From NCBI GenBank assembly GCA_963556495.2, contig OY747712.1:18332735-18396734 (forward strand): 64,000 nt of DNA, written 5' to 3'. The DNA comes from Valencia hispanica. Lineage: Eukaryota > Chordata > Actinopteri > Cyprinodontiformes > Valenciidae. Shown here piece by piece: positions 10,446-20,035 of this stretch (position 1 is its first letter; each line of letters begins with the position of its first letter). The notes under the pieces were generated by a model that worked only from the letters and a program-made list of their open reading frames with translations, ran no database searches and was not told the DNA's origin. The position numbers and the translations under genes were made by a program.

Positions 10446-11404
10446 TTAAAGAGCAACTAAATCCCAAAACAACTTTTTTTGCCTATAAACTGAAAATAAA
10501 TAAATGGCAAATGGGTCTTTACCAATGCAATATTTCAGCTTCTGGGAATTTTTTTTACATTTTAGCGTAAACTTGTTTAATTCTACACTATTTGGTCTAA
10601 AAACGTCTTAGTGCTGCCCTCTTAGGGTTGAAGTGTGGCTACTGCATTAGAATTTTGTGATTGGTGGAGAGTAGTACATCTTTTCCACTCTTCCTCACAG
10701 GCATGGTCACACAGAAACGCCTTGTGGGTTTGGATATAAAACCATCTCTCAGACATGGCGAGTTTGGAGTTGGATTGCGTTTTTCAGGTTACAATTATTA
10801 TCACATTAGCACTTACTTAGCATAGCTAACATACTGTTTTGAACGTTAGTCTATGTTCGCATTACCACTCAGAGACCGGACCCATCCTGTCTCCCTCTGC
10901 CTCAGCAGCAGCACCGGTCTCGGACAGCGCTGACTCTGCGGCCTGAGCCAGCGGCTCGAATTGATATGGCTTGGGGCCGCTGGGCTCCATAAAGCCTCCC
11001 TCTACTCCTCTATCTCCGGTGACGGCGGAGGAGATCCGCTGGCTCAGGGGGGCTGAGTCAGCGCTGCCTGAGTTTCCGGTGCTGCTGAGGCAGAGGGAGA
11101 CAGGCGGAGTCCAGTCTCTGAGTGGTAATGCTAATATAGGCTAACATTCAAAACAGATTCATGTTGATCAGATCGATCAGTCACAAAACTGCCAACGTCG
11201 CTTCGGTCACTGTCCATGTTTCAGTGTAAGATTAAGCAAAGTGTCACTGTCCTCCTGAACACACCTCCACGTTGCCCTCTCCGCTCATCCTCCACACTTG
11301 ATCATACCCCTCCGTTCTTCCTGGCACTGCCCACTTTGTAGAATTTTTCAAATGTTGTCTAGGGGCGGGGTTGTGCTTTTTCATGGGGTTCAGTTCAACT
11401 TTAA
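10446..11404. mobile_element. TTAA-bounded non-autonomous DNA element
   Basis: The left end is TTAA followed by AGAGCAACTAAATCCCA. The right end on the reverse strand is TTAA followed by AGTTGAACTGAACCCCA. These are imperfect terminal inverted repeats next to TTAA, the target used by piggyBac and Kolobok elements. Inside are a TATAAAAC box (about 10735) and a large inverted repeat. No transposase is present. Superfamily assignment is inference. Confidence 0.5.
10826..11166. repeat. Long imperfect inverted repeat (fold-back)
   Basis: Arms at about 10826-10954 and 11036-11166 are reverse complements over ~130 bases with scattered mismatches. For example CTGTCTCCCTCTGCCTCAGC in the left arm matches its complement in the right arm, and ATTACCACTCAGAGAC is paired with GTCTCTGAGTGGTAAT. 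The loop is about 80 bases and GC-rich compared with the flanks. Confidence 0.8.
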
Positions 11405-12115
11405 ATAGTTAAAAAGAACTATGTAGTTATTGTTGGAGAAGATTGCCATTAAACTATTTCTGACCCTCTGAGCTATGTCTCTAATTCTGGACTCTAACCA
11501 GAATCGGTCTGGACTTTAACCAGACCTAGATCCAGTCACTAAGTGACTGATTACTTCAGCAGGCCTCTAACCACTGCTAACACTTCTCCCTCCTGGTTCT
11601 TTGGATGTCCGGCTAGTCTGCAGAAATAAAACACAAAGGACTCAGGCTTCAGGTAATGGCACATGTCAGGAAGAGTAGCTTGTGTATAGCACCCTCTATC
11701 GTCGTCTTTTCTTTGTGTGCAATGCCTTTTTTATTGTAGCATTGTAGCGTCACAGCCCTGCAGGGGAGGGGCGGTCCGTCCCCTGCTCACAGTCAGCTCC
11801 TCCCATCATAGATCACAATTTCTTATTGTTTAATCATTCTGTTGCTATTAGCCTCCTTTTTTTCCTCTTGCAAACCGTCCCATGTGGTTTGCCGTTTCAT
11901 CCTTTAACCTTGGGTCACACGGGAAGATTCTGGGGCTGGCACGGTTCTTGTTTTGCAAGTTCTGCAACCCTCAGTGCCATTTAATAATAAGCTGCTTGGA
12001 CGCAGCTTTTTCTTCACACAGATTTGAGACATATAAACTCAATTATATGTTAAATGCATTTAACCAATAAAAAATATTTACAATATTATAAGTTGATTTG
12101 TTTTAAGTGATGCTA
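11405..12115. other. Intergenic, nothing recognised
   Basis: No gene seen. Includes a GC-richer stretch near 11760-11800. The small open frame at 11882-12070 has no recognisable feature. Confidence 0.3.
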
Positions 12116-12119
12116 GATA

Positions 12120-12520
12120 GCATGCTAATACTAACTAGCATGGTAATACTAACTAGCATGTTACCATTAGTATCCAAGCAATCAGTATGACGAGTCAGTC
12201 AAATTGCAAAAATGGGCTCAAATGCTAACATGAGCTAGCTTGCTAATGCTAACTAGCATGTTATCATTAGCCTCAAAGTAATCAGTAGAAAAAGAGGAAG
12301 AAAATTTAAAAATGAGCTAAAATGCTAACATGAGCTAGCGTGCTAATGCTAACTAGCATGCAGCAACCACCTCCAAAAAATCAGAATAGAAAACTAGTCA
12401 AAATTCAAAAATTAGCTAACATGCTAACTTGAACTAGCATGCTAATGCTAGCTTGCATGTTAAAGCTAGCTAGCATGTTATTATTATACTTGAAGTAATC
12501 TGTATGAAAAGTTAAAGTGA
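12120..12520. repeat. Degenerate ~100-bp tandem repeat, about four copies
   Basis: The phrase GCTAATGCTAACTAGCATG followed by TTAYCATTAG recurs with landmark starts at 12157, 12257, 12357 and 12474, a period of 100 bases with one 17-base expansion. Each unit also carries a CTAACATGAGCTAGC phrase. It is diverged and not coding. Confidence 0.75.
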
Positions 12521-13164
12521 CAGTATGTAGTTTCCCTGGCGATAGGGGGCAGTGCATACCTAAATCATTGCAAGCAAGCTGTATTTTTGTTTTCGTGTGA
12601 CGACCTTACCAAAGACTGGCCACAAAGGCCAAAAATCCCTGGGAGTGTCGTTGCAAATTTTCGAATGAGTCTACTACATCGCCAGATCGTTCAACCTCCA
12701 GCTAAATCATATATGAGGCAAATTGACAAGCACATCAGCCTCTCTTTCATCACTGGCAATGAGCTAAGAGGTAAATGTGTAAAACAACAACATTTAAGAA
12801 TGGTGAAAGTTTTCACCATTTTGTAGGCTAAACCTAACATGTTGTAATAGCGGTCATTTCTTTTTTTACACGAATCTGGCGGCTAGCATTGCTAAAGTTT
12901 GTTCTCTTCGGTTTCTCTTCTTATGTCGATATCTTGCATGTAGCTTGACAGCATCCCTTTTTCTAGAGGGAGTGGGAGAATGAGAGGTAGAGGTACAGGA
13001 AGAGTCCAGTAAATGAGTTTTGTCCACAAAGGCTCACGTAGAAGGAAACATGGCATCCCCCAGAGACTTGGACCCAGTTATTTTAGACCCGCTTTGTATG
13101 GTTATATGTTGGAAAGCTGGAAATATTTTTCAATGACTAGGCATCATTTTATTCATTTTCAACA
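12521..13164. other. Probable repeat-derived DNA, unclassified
   Basis: Starts with GTGACAGTATGTAGTTTCCC and CGATAGGGGGCAGTG, a phrase seen at the ends of fish MITEs. The open frame at 12587-12826 has no features of a real protein. Confidence 0.3.
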
Positions 13165-13622
13165 ACATTTCAATTGATATTTACAGAGATTAATGGTAAA
13201 AACTGAGTATCATCTGCATAGTTATGGTAGCTAATCTTATTGGTTGTTATAATCTGGGCTAGTGGGAGCATGTAGATATTAAATAAGAGGGCCACAGGAT
13301 GGAGCCCTGAGGCACCCCACATGTAATTTCTGTTCATTCTGATGAAAAGTTTTCTATTGAAACAAAGAATTCCCTGTTTTTTAGGTAAGACTCGAACCAG
13401 CCAGAGTCCAAACCAGCTCTCCAGTCGTTCCAATAGTATATCATGATCGACAATGTCAAATGCTGGACTGAGGTCCAACAGAACCAACACTCTGGTTCTA
13501 CCACAGTCTATATTTATGCGAATGTCATTGAAAACTTTGACAATGGCAGTCTCAGTGCTGTGGTGAGCACAGAAACCAGACAGAAAAACATCAAAGCGCT
13601 TTGTTTCCTGTTTGAAAAATGC
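13165..13622 (-). mobile_element. L2-type LINE fragment (reverse transcriptase), antisense
   Basis: The reverse strand encodes reverse-transcriptase landmarks: HSTETAIVKVFNDIR, VLVLLDLSPAFDIVDHDILL (the catalytic FD-type motif A), [13 protein letters not shown] and NYADDTQF (motif C with the DD pair). The fragment ends abruptly after the DD box and lacks 5' and 3' ends. It matches the plus-strand copy at 15410-15770 closely, so the two form an inverted pair. Confidence 0.85.
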
Positions 13623-13737
13623 CTGAAAATGAGGTGTTGCCTGGCGGACCAGCGAGGGGGAGGGCTGGGCGTGGTCTTTGCTGTGATTGACATGTTGACA
13701 GCAGCGCTTCTGCAGCGCCACACAGACAGCCAGAAAG

Positions 13738-14122
13738 ATGGAGCGCAATAGCGACACAAGCTCCATTGCCTCTGAGGGAGGCAATTTTGAAGTTAAGGAT
13801 TTCTCTCCACCTCCGTCACTAGAGGAAAGCCGTATCGTTTTGAGCCGATGGCTCGTGAGTTGCACGAAGCCACAGGTGCCGAGCCTGCAGCTGCATCACA
13901 GCATAGAATGGGGGCTGTGTCTGAGTGGTACAAGCTAAAGCTAAATTTAGATGATCTCGAGTAATATCGTGTGACTCTGAATTAACAGGTGCACCTGCGG
14001 CCACTGTGCGTCATTGACCACAGAAAATGAAGGTTGCATAGAGGTGCCCAATCAAAGTGCATTAGAAAATAACCCTGATTTCACTATTCATTTAATGATA
14101 TCAGTCCATTCCTTTGTCATAG
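13738..14122 (+). pseudogene. Broken copy of a P2X7-C-terminus-like (P2RX7_C) domain gene
   Basis: A frame opens MERNSDTSSIASEGG and runs FEVKDFSPPPSLEES. After what looks like a one-base deletion near 13832 it continues FEPMARELHEATGAEPAA in another frame. A donor at 13928 (GAGTG|GTACAAG) and acceptor at 13988 join to give EWCTCGHCASLTTENE, the EWCxCGxC signature of the zinc-binding P2RX7_C domain found in many teleost single-domain genes. The second exon ends at a possible donor at 14123. The CC pair normally after the TENE phrase is missing. It is a dispersed family member rather than the true receptor: no channel segment is nearby. Confidence is good for the family and high for decay. Confidence 0.6.
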
Positions 14123-14339
14123 GTAATGCGCAGATGGGGGTAACCACTAAAATTACACAGGATATATAACAATAAACGTAACTTATCTAACACTATCAAC
14201 TAAAGTCTACTAAACTAATACACTGTAACTACAATCAAGGCAATTAAGACTAAATAATCTAAAATTTAATCTAAAATTCAAAAGGCCATGCTAAAGAATC
14301 TAACTAAATGCTGAGATAACAAATCACTAACCTGATAAA

Positions 14340-14669
14340 TGTTGTAAACACTCGCAATCTCAACTCCAACTCGCTACGGAGGTGTGGCCTAGACTAGGCT
14401 TGTTTTATACTCCACAGCGGCAGGAAGGCTGACGTCAGAAACTTGAGCCAGCCAGTAGCAATGCCCGATTCAAATTCAAGTGCAGTGTAATGTTTTGACA
14501 TGAAAAGGGCACTCCACTAATGGTTTTTGGTTAAAAAAAATAAACATTTTTACTAAAATGTACTAAAATACAAAAAATAATGACCAGACATGTAGATAGC
14601 AATATTAGACACTCGTTTATACAGTTTATCAGCAAAAAAAAGTTGATTTGGGGGTGAGTTGCACTTTAA
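14340..14669 (-). mobile_element. Second TTAA-type element end (right end, inverted)
   Basis: Read on the reverse strand from 14669 it starts TTAAAGTGCAACTCACCCCC, then AAATCAACTTTTTTTTGC, then a TATAAAAC box (about 14407) and a GCGAGTTGGAGTTGAGATTG phrase. The element at 10446 reads TTAAAGAGCAACTAAATCCC, a T-rich run, TATAAAAC and GCGAGTTTGGAGTTGGATTG in the same order. They are the same family in opposite orientation. The other end of this copy was not found. Confidence 0.5.
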
Positions 14670-14916
14670 CGAGCGCACCACTCTAAAAATGGACCTTTGG
14701 GGTAAACTTTGGGTCGCTCAGAGGCAAATTGTGAAAAAACCATAACAGATATCAACATCTCATCTTCACTTCTGAACAGAGCACAGACACCTGAATCCAT
14801 TCATTCCTATGAGATTTTAAGGCGGGTTTTGGTTAAATGCGTTGCCATGGTAACTCCAATTGCCAATTAAAGTAATTGCACACATCTTGAGATCAAGCTG
14901 CACGTTTTGATAAATA

Positions 14917-15190
14917 CAGTAGGGCAAAAAAGTATTTAGTTAGCCACCAATTGTGCAAGTTCTCCCACTTAAAAAGATGAAAGTGGCTTTTAATTTTCAT
15001 CATAGGTATACCTCAACTATGTGAGACAAAATGAAAAAGCAAAATTCAGAAAATCACATGGTCTGATTTTTAAAGAATTTTTTTGCAAATTCTGGTGGAA
15101 AATAAGTATTTGGTCAATAACAAGAGTTCATCTCAATACTTTGTTATATACCCTTTGTTGGCACTGACAGAGGTCAAATGTTTTCTGTAA
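14917..15190 (+). mobile_element. Truncated Tc1-like transposon end
   Basis: Directly after a TA dinucleotide the sequence begins CAGTAGGGCAAAAAAGTATT and continues with phrases (GTGGAAAATAAGTATTTGGT, CTTTGTTATATACCCTTTG) of a common fish Tc1-like element with long terminal repeats. It is truncated before any transposase. Confidence 0.65.
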
Positions 15191-15409
15191 CTCCTGCTTT
15201 CCACTGGACGCGTAAGCGGTGTGTAACGTAAAAGATGCGTTTTGCGAATTCAGCAGCGCATCCATTCCTACCAGGTACGTTTTAGATGCGTATCACTCGC
15301 GAAAGCGTTCCACCCAGCTGGTCCCAGGAGATCACAAAATCACAGGAGAATTGCAATTGCAGTGTAATAAGTAAGTGTAATATGCAGCGGAAACAATTAA
15401 TTCTATGAC

Positions 15410-16800
15410 ATGTCATTTTCAATGACATTCGCATAAATACAGACTGTGGTAGAACCACAGTGCTGGTTCTGTTGGACCTCATGGCAGCATTTGACACTTG
15501 ATCATGATATACTATTGGAATGACTCGGGCGCTGGGTTGGACTCTCTGGTACAGTACTTGGCTGGTTCGAGTCTTACCTACAGAACAGGGACTTCTTTGT
15601 TTTAATAGGAAACTTTTCATCAGAACAAACAGAAATCACATGTGGGGTGCCCCAGGGCTCTATCCTGAGGCCCCACTTATTTAATATTTACATGCTCCCA
15701 CTACCCCAGATTATAACAACCAATAAGATTAACTACCATAACTATGCAGATGATACTCAGCTCTACATTACGATGTCACCAGGTGACTTCGAACCCTTCC
15801 AAACCCTAAATAAATGCATCAAGCAAATCAATGGATGGATGTGCCATAACTTTCTCCAGATGAACAGAAACAAAACTGAAGTAATTATTTTTGGACCTAA
15901 AGAGGAACGATCAAGAGTCAGCACACAGCTTCAATTAATAAAGCTAGAAACTACTGATCAGGCCAGAAATCTAGGTGTAGAAATGGACTCAGACCTGAAC
16001 CTCCAGGGTCAAATAAAGGCAATCACAAGGTCAGCCTTCTATCACCTGAAGAAGATTTCTAGGATTTAAGGACTGATGTCCCAACAGGACCTTGAAAAAC
16101 TCATCCATGCATCTATCTTTAGTCGGATTGATTACTGCAACAGCATCCTCACAGGTCTGCCTAAAAAGTCAGTCAGACAGCTGCAGCTGAACTAGAACGC
16201 TGCTGCTCGTGTCCTTACTAGAACCAGGAAAGTAGAGCACATCACCCCAGTTTTAAAGTCCTTACCCTGGCTCCCTGTAGCTAAGAGAATAAACGTCAAA
16301 ATACTCCTACTAGTTTATAAATTATTGAGTGGCTTGGCACCAAAATATGTTGAAGACCTGTTGTCACCGTACCAACCACCCAGAATACTCAGATCCTGCA
16401 ACTCTAGCTCACTAAACATTCCTAGGCTTAAAACCAAACATAGAGCAGCTGCTTTCAGTTTCTATGCTCCCTTCATCTGTAACAGACTTCCTGGCGACTG
16501 CAGAGCTGCCGAAACACTCAGCTGCTTTAAATCAAAACTAAAAACTAATCTATTTAGAATTGCCTTTGAGTAAATGATTGATGTCTCATGTATCATATGT
16601 GATAATGCTTTATTGTTTTACTACGGTTTTTCATGCTTTATTGCGTTTCATGTGTTGTGTGTGTTTCATGCTAAATTGCTGATTTTAATTTCCAATGTTT
16701 TACTACGTTTTTCTTTATCACCAAATCATGTAAAGCACCGTGAATTACCCTGCTGTTGAAAGTGTGATATACAAATAAAATTGCTTTGCCCTTGCCTTGC
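15410..16800 (+). mobile_element. L2-type LINE, 3' half with 3' tail
   Basis: Contains reverse-transcriptase motifs [35 protein letters not shown] (DD catalytic pair), [16 protein letters not shown], then the downstream LAPKYVEDLLSPYQP and RAAAFSFYAPFICNRLPGD blocks. It ends in an A-rich tail with AAATTGCTTTGCCCTTGCC. Frames are broken near 15490, 16070 and 16190. It has no 5' part, as expected for LINE copies truncated on insertion. Confidence 0.85.
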
Positions 16801-17065
16801 CTGTTAAAGGAGAGTTTTTCCTCTCCACTGTTGCTTCATGCTTGCTTAGTATGAGGGATTGCTGTGGTTGGAAGTCTCCATCAACAGGGCGCAACTGCCC
16901 GTGAATAACTTGATGCAATCTGCTGGGATTCCTTAAATAGAAAACAAACTAAAACTTTAAACTGATTGGAATGTATGTATCATTGTATTAAAATGACTTT
17001 TCTTGTAAAGTGCCTTGAGATGACATCTGTTGTGAATCAGCGCTATAAATAAACTGAATTGAATA
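16801..17065 (+). repeat. Retroposon 3' tail
   Basis: Ends with GTGCCTTGAGATGACATCTG and GCGCTATAAATAAACTGAAT, a tail shared by several fish LINE/SINE families. A diverged copy of the last part lies at about 18040-18095. Confidence 0.5.
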
Positions 17066-17097
17066 AAGGCTTAATCACATTTCAGATTTTTATTTTT

Positions 17098-17372
17098 AAA
17101 ATAAGAGTTGCAGAGTGGTGCAGTTGGTAGCACTGTTTCCTTGAAGCAAGAAGGCCTGGGTTCAAATCCCAGCCTGTGGTCTTTCTGCATGGAGTTTGCA
17201 TGTTCTCCCTGTCCATGCGTGGGTTCTCTCCGGGTACTCTGTGTTGCCCTGCGATGGACTGGGTGTACCCCACCTCTCACCCTGTGACTGTTGGAGATAG
17301 GGACTAGCCCCCCCACAACCCTGCATAGGATGGACGGGTACAGATAATGAATGGATGGATGGATTTTTAAAA
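17098..17372 (+). repeat. tRNA-derived SINE-like element
   Basis: The head has a pol III A-box-like TGGTGCAGTTGGTAGCACTG and a B box GGGTTCAAATCCC. The body carries GCATGGAGTTTGCATGTTCT, TGCGTGGGTTCTCTCCGGGT and GCGATGGACTGGGTGTACCC, and the tail is an ATGG microsatellite. This layout marks a tRNA-derived fish SINE-like repeat. It is not a functional tRNA. Confidence 0.7.
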
Positions 17373-18338
17373 TAATATACTAATATAAGTATCATAAAAT
17401 ACATTTTATGATTTTTCTAAGGTCATTACAGGAGATGGTTAAATGTGTTTGAAAGGTCAGATCTGAGGGGTTTGTGTGCACTACACCTCGTAATAAAAAC
17501 AAGAACTGCATTCACAAGTTTGCAATGATTGAGTCAAAATAATATATGCAGGCTCAAATATAGACATTCACTTGTCCATTCAAAAAAAGATGTCCTAAAT
17601 ATTGCAGAATGTCATTAAACTTGATAGGCTCAAGTCCCTGTAACCTTTTGTGTTCATCATTGACATCATTGATAGCTTCTCTTTTTCAGCTTTTAAAGGA
17701 TTTGTTTAATAGAACTCACTGGCTTTGAACAAAACTCAATAAGAAACTCAAAGGAAGTCAGTGAAGGTCTGAGAAGACAAGATGTAGATTCAAATAGGTT
17801 GGGAAAGATCCATCACCTCAAACAGCTGTTTTGCTAGGGCAGAGGAAGACTTAAGCAGTCACTCTCAGATAAAATTTAAATGATTAGGATGTTCAGGAAC
17901 AACATAGGAACCACCAAAGCCTAAAGCCTCACATGAACTGAAAACTGCTTGAGCACCAACATCACATTATGTTGTGAGGTGAGTTTAACATCAACATGGA
18001 CTGAGGGAGTGCCTACCAAGAGAGAGTGGAAATTGATTTCTTTTGTTTTTATAATTTGTTTTGTGAATTGACACTATAAATAAACTGAATTGAAGTAAAG
18101 CCATTGTTCCAAATCCTTCAAGCTCAACTTTAATCGGCAGCTGTACAGATAAATAAACCTAACGCCTTCTGGAGAAAAGAATCATGGTCAAAAGTGACAA
18201 AGATTGAGGCTGGACTTGAACTTGGCTACAATGACAAGAAGTATTAATAAAGGAGTCAATGTTTTTGTTTTTAAAATAATAAAACACGTAGATGTTTGTG
18301 TGAACACACTCCACCCATTATTGCATTATATATATAAA
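17373..18338. other. Intergenic between SINE and Tc1 element
   Basis: AT-rich. About 18040-18095 resembles a retroposon tail (ACTATAAATAAACTGAATTG). No gene seen. Confidence 0.35.
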
Positions 18339-18340
18339 TA

Positions 18341-19944
18341 CAGTGGCTTGCAAAAGTATTCGGCCCCCTTGAACTTTTCCACATTTTGTCACATTACAGC
18401 CACAAACATGAATCAATTTTATTGGAATTCCACGTGAAAGACCAATACAAAGTAGTGTACACGTGAGAAGTGGAACGAAAATCATACATGATTCCAAACA
18501 TTTTTTTTACAAATAAATAAGTGAAAAGTGGGGTGTGCGTAATTATTCAGCCCCCTTTGGTCTGAGTGCAGTCAGTTGCCCATAGACATTGTCTGATGAG
18601 TGCTAATGACTAAACAGAGTGCACCTGTGTGTAATCTAATGTCAGTACAAATACAGCTGCCCTGTGATGCATCAGAGGTCGTCTAAGAGAATGTTGGGAG
18701 CAACAACACCATGAAGTCCAAAGAACACACCAGACAGGTCAGGGATAAAGTTATTGAGAAATTTAAAGCAGGGTTAGGCTACAAAAAGATTTCCCAAGCC
18801 TTGAACATCCCACGGAGCACTGTTCAAGCGATCATTCAGAAATGGAAGGAGTATGGCACAACTGTAAACCTACCAAGACAAGGCCGTCCACCTAAACTCA
18901 CAGGCCGAACAAGGAGAGCGCTGATCAGAAATGCAGCCAAGAGGCCCATGGTGACTCTGGATGAGCTGCAGAGATCTACAGCTCAGGTGGGGGAATCTGT
19001 CCATAGGACAACTATTAGTGGTGCACTGGACAAAGTTGGGCTTTATGGAAGAGTGGCAAGAAGAAAGGCATTGTTAAAGGAAAACCATAAGAAGTCCCGT
19101 TTGCAGTTTGCCACAAGCCATGTGGGGGACACAGCAAACATGTGGAAGAAGGTGCTCTGGTCAGATGAGACCAAAATGGAACTTTTTGGCCAAAATGCAA
19201 AACGCTATGTGTGGCGGAAAACTAACACTGCACATCACTCTGAACACACCATCCCCACTGTCAAATATGGTGGTGGCAGCATCATGCTCTGGGGGTGCTT
19301 CTCTTCAGCAGGGACAGGGAAGCTGGTCAGAGTTGATGGGAAGATGGATGGAGCCAAATACAGGGCAATCTTGGAAGAAAACCTCTTGGAGTCTGCCAAA
19401 GACTTGAGACTGGGGCGAAGGTTCACCTTCCAGCAGGACAACGACCCTAAACATAAAGCCAGGGCAACAATGGAATGGTTTAAAACAAAACATATCCATG
19501 TGTTAGAATGGCCCATTCAAAGTCCAGATCTAAATCCAATCGAGAATCTGTGGCAAGATCTGAAAACTGCTGTTCACAAACGCTGTCCATCTAATCTGAC
19601 TGAGCTGGAGCTGTTTTGCAAAGAGGAATGGGCAAGAATTTCAGTCTCTAGATGTGCAAAGCTAGTAGAGACAAACCCTAAAAGACTGGAAGCTGTAATT
19701 GCAGCAAAAGGTGGTTCTACAAAGCTTTGATTTAGGGGTCTGAATAATTACGCACAACCCACTTTTCAGTTATTTATTTGTAAAAAATGCTCGGAATCAT
19801 GTATGATTTTCGTTCCACTTCTCACGTGTACACCACTTTGTATTGGTGTTTCACGTGGAATTCCAATAAAATTGATTCATGTTTGTGGCTGTAATGTGAC
19901 AAAATGTGGAAAAGTTCAAGGGGGCCGAATACTTTTGCAAGCCA

Positions 19945-19947
<3 letters not shown>
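18341..19947 (+). mobile_element. Complete Tc1-like transposon, 1607 bp, long inverted repeats
   Basis: Starts CAGTGGCTTGCAAAAGTATT after TA (18339-18340) and ends with the reverse complement, followed by TA (19948-19949), as expected for the TA duplication of Tc1/mariner. The inverted repeats are about 215 bp (18341-18556 and 19733-19947) and nearly identical, with roughly eight differences plus a small indel by eye. The encoded transposase is uninterrupted. The element therefore looks recent and possibly still mobile. Confidence 0.92.
18711..19730 (+). CDS. Tc1-like transposase, DD34E, uninterrupted
   Basis: This 339-residue protein cuts and pastes its own element at TA sites in the nucleus. 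Residues 1-110 form the paired-like helix-turn-helix DNA-binding region (KISQALNIPRSTVQAIIQKW), with GRPPKL between the two subdomains. The catalytic core has D152 (WSDETKM), D243 (QQDNDPKH) and E278 (NPIENLW), with 34 residues between the last two. The GGGSIMLWGCF glycine-rich box is intact. Length equals that of active family members such as Sleeping Beauty (340 residues). There are no stops or frameshifts. The ATG lies about 155 bases inside the left inverted repeat. Activity is inferred only from intactness. Confidence 0.93.
   Translation: MKSKEHTRQVRDKVIEKFKAGLGYKKISQALNIPRSTVQAIIQKWKEYGTTVNLPRQGRPPKLTGRTRRALIRNAAKRPMVTLDELQRSTAQVGESVHRTTISGALDKVGLYGRVARRKALLKENHKKSRLQFATSHVGDTANMWKKVLWSDETKMELFGQNAKRYVWRKTNTAHHSEHTIPTVKYGGGSIMLWGCFSSAGTGKLVRVDGKMDGAKYRAILEENLLESAKDLRLGRRFTFQQDNDPKHKARATMEWFKTKHIHVLEWPIQSPDLNPIENLWQDLKTAVHKRCPSNLTELELFCKEEWARISVSRCAKLVETNPKRLEAVIAAKGGSTKL

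Positions 19948-20030
<83 letters not shown>
19948..20030. repeat. (TA)n microsatellite between two Tc1 elements
   Basis: About 83 bases of pure TA repeat. Each TA is a potential Tc1/mariner target. It directly joins the end of the first element and the start of the second. Confidence 0.95.

Positions 20031-20032
<2 letters not shown>

Positions 20033-20035
<3 letters not shown>

Noticed and set aside
12587..12826. 79-codon frame as a small gene
   Set aside because: Sits in MITE-like sequence and lacks any recognisable protein feature.
13738..14122. A true P2X7 receptor gene
   Set aside because: Only the C-terminal-type domain is present; no transmembrane or extracellular channel segments nearby, and the copy is frameshifted.
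15282..15620. 112-codon antisense frame over the L2 copy
   Set aside because: Shadow of the LINE on the opposite strand.
17098..17200. tRNA gene from A and B box matches
   Set aside because: No cloverleaf could be drawn, and the SINE body and ATGG tail follow directly; a SINE head.
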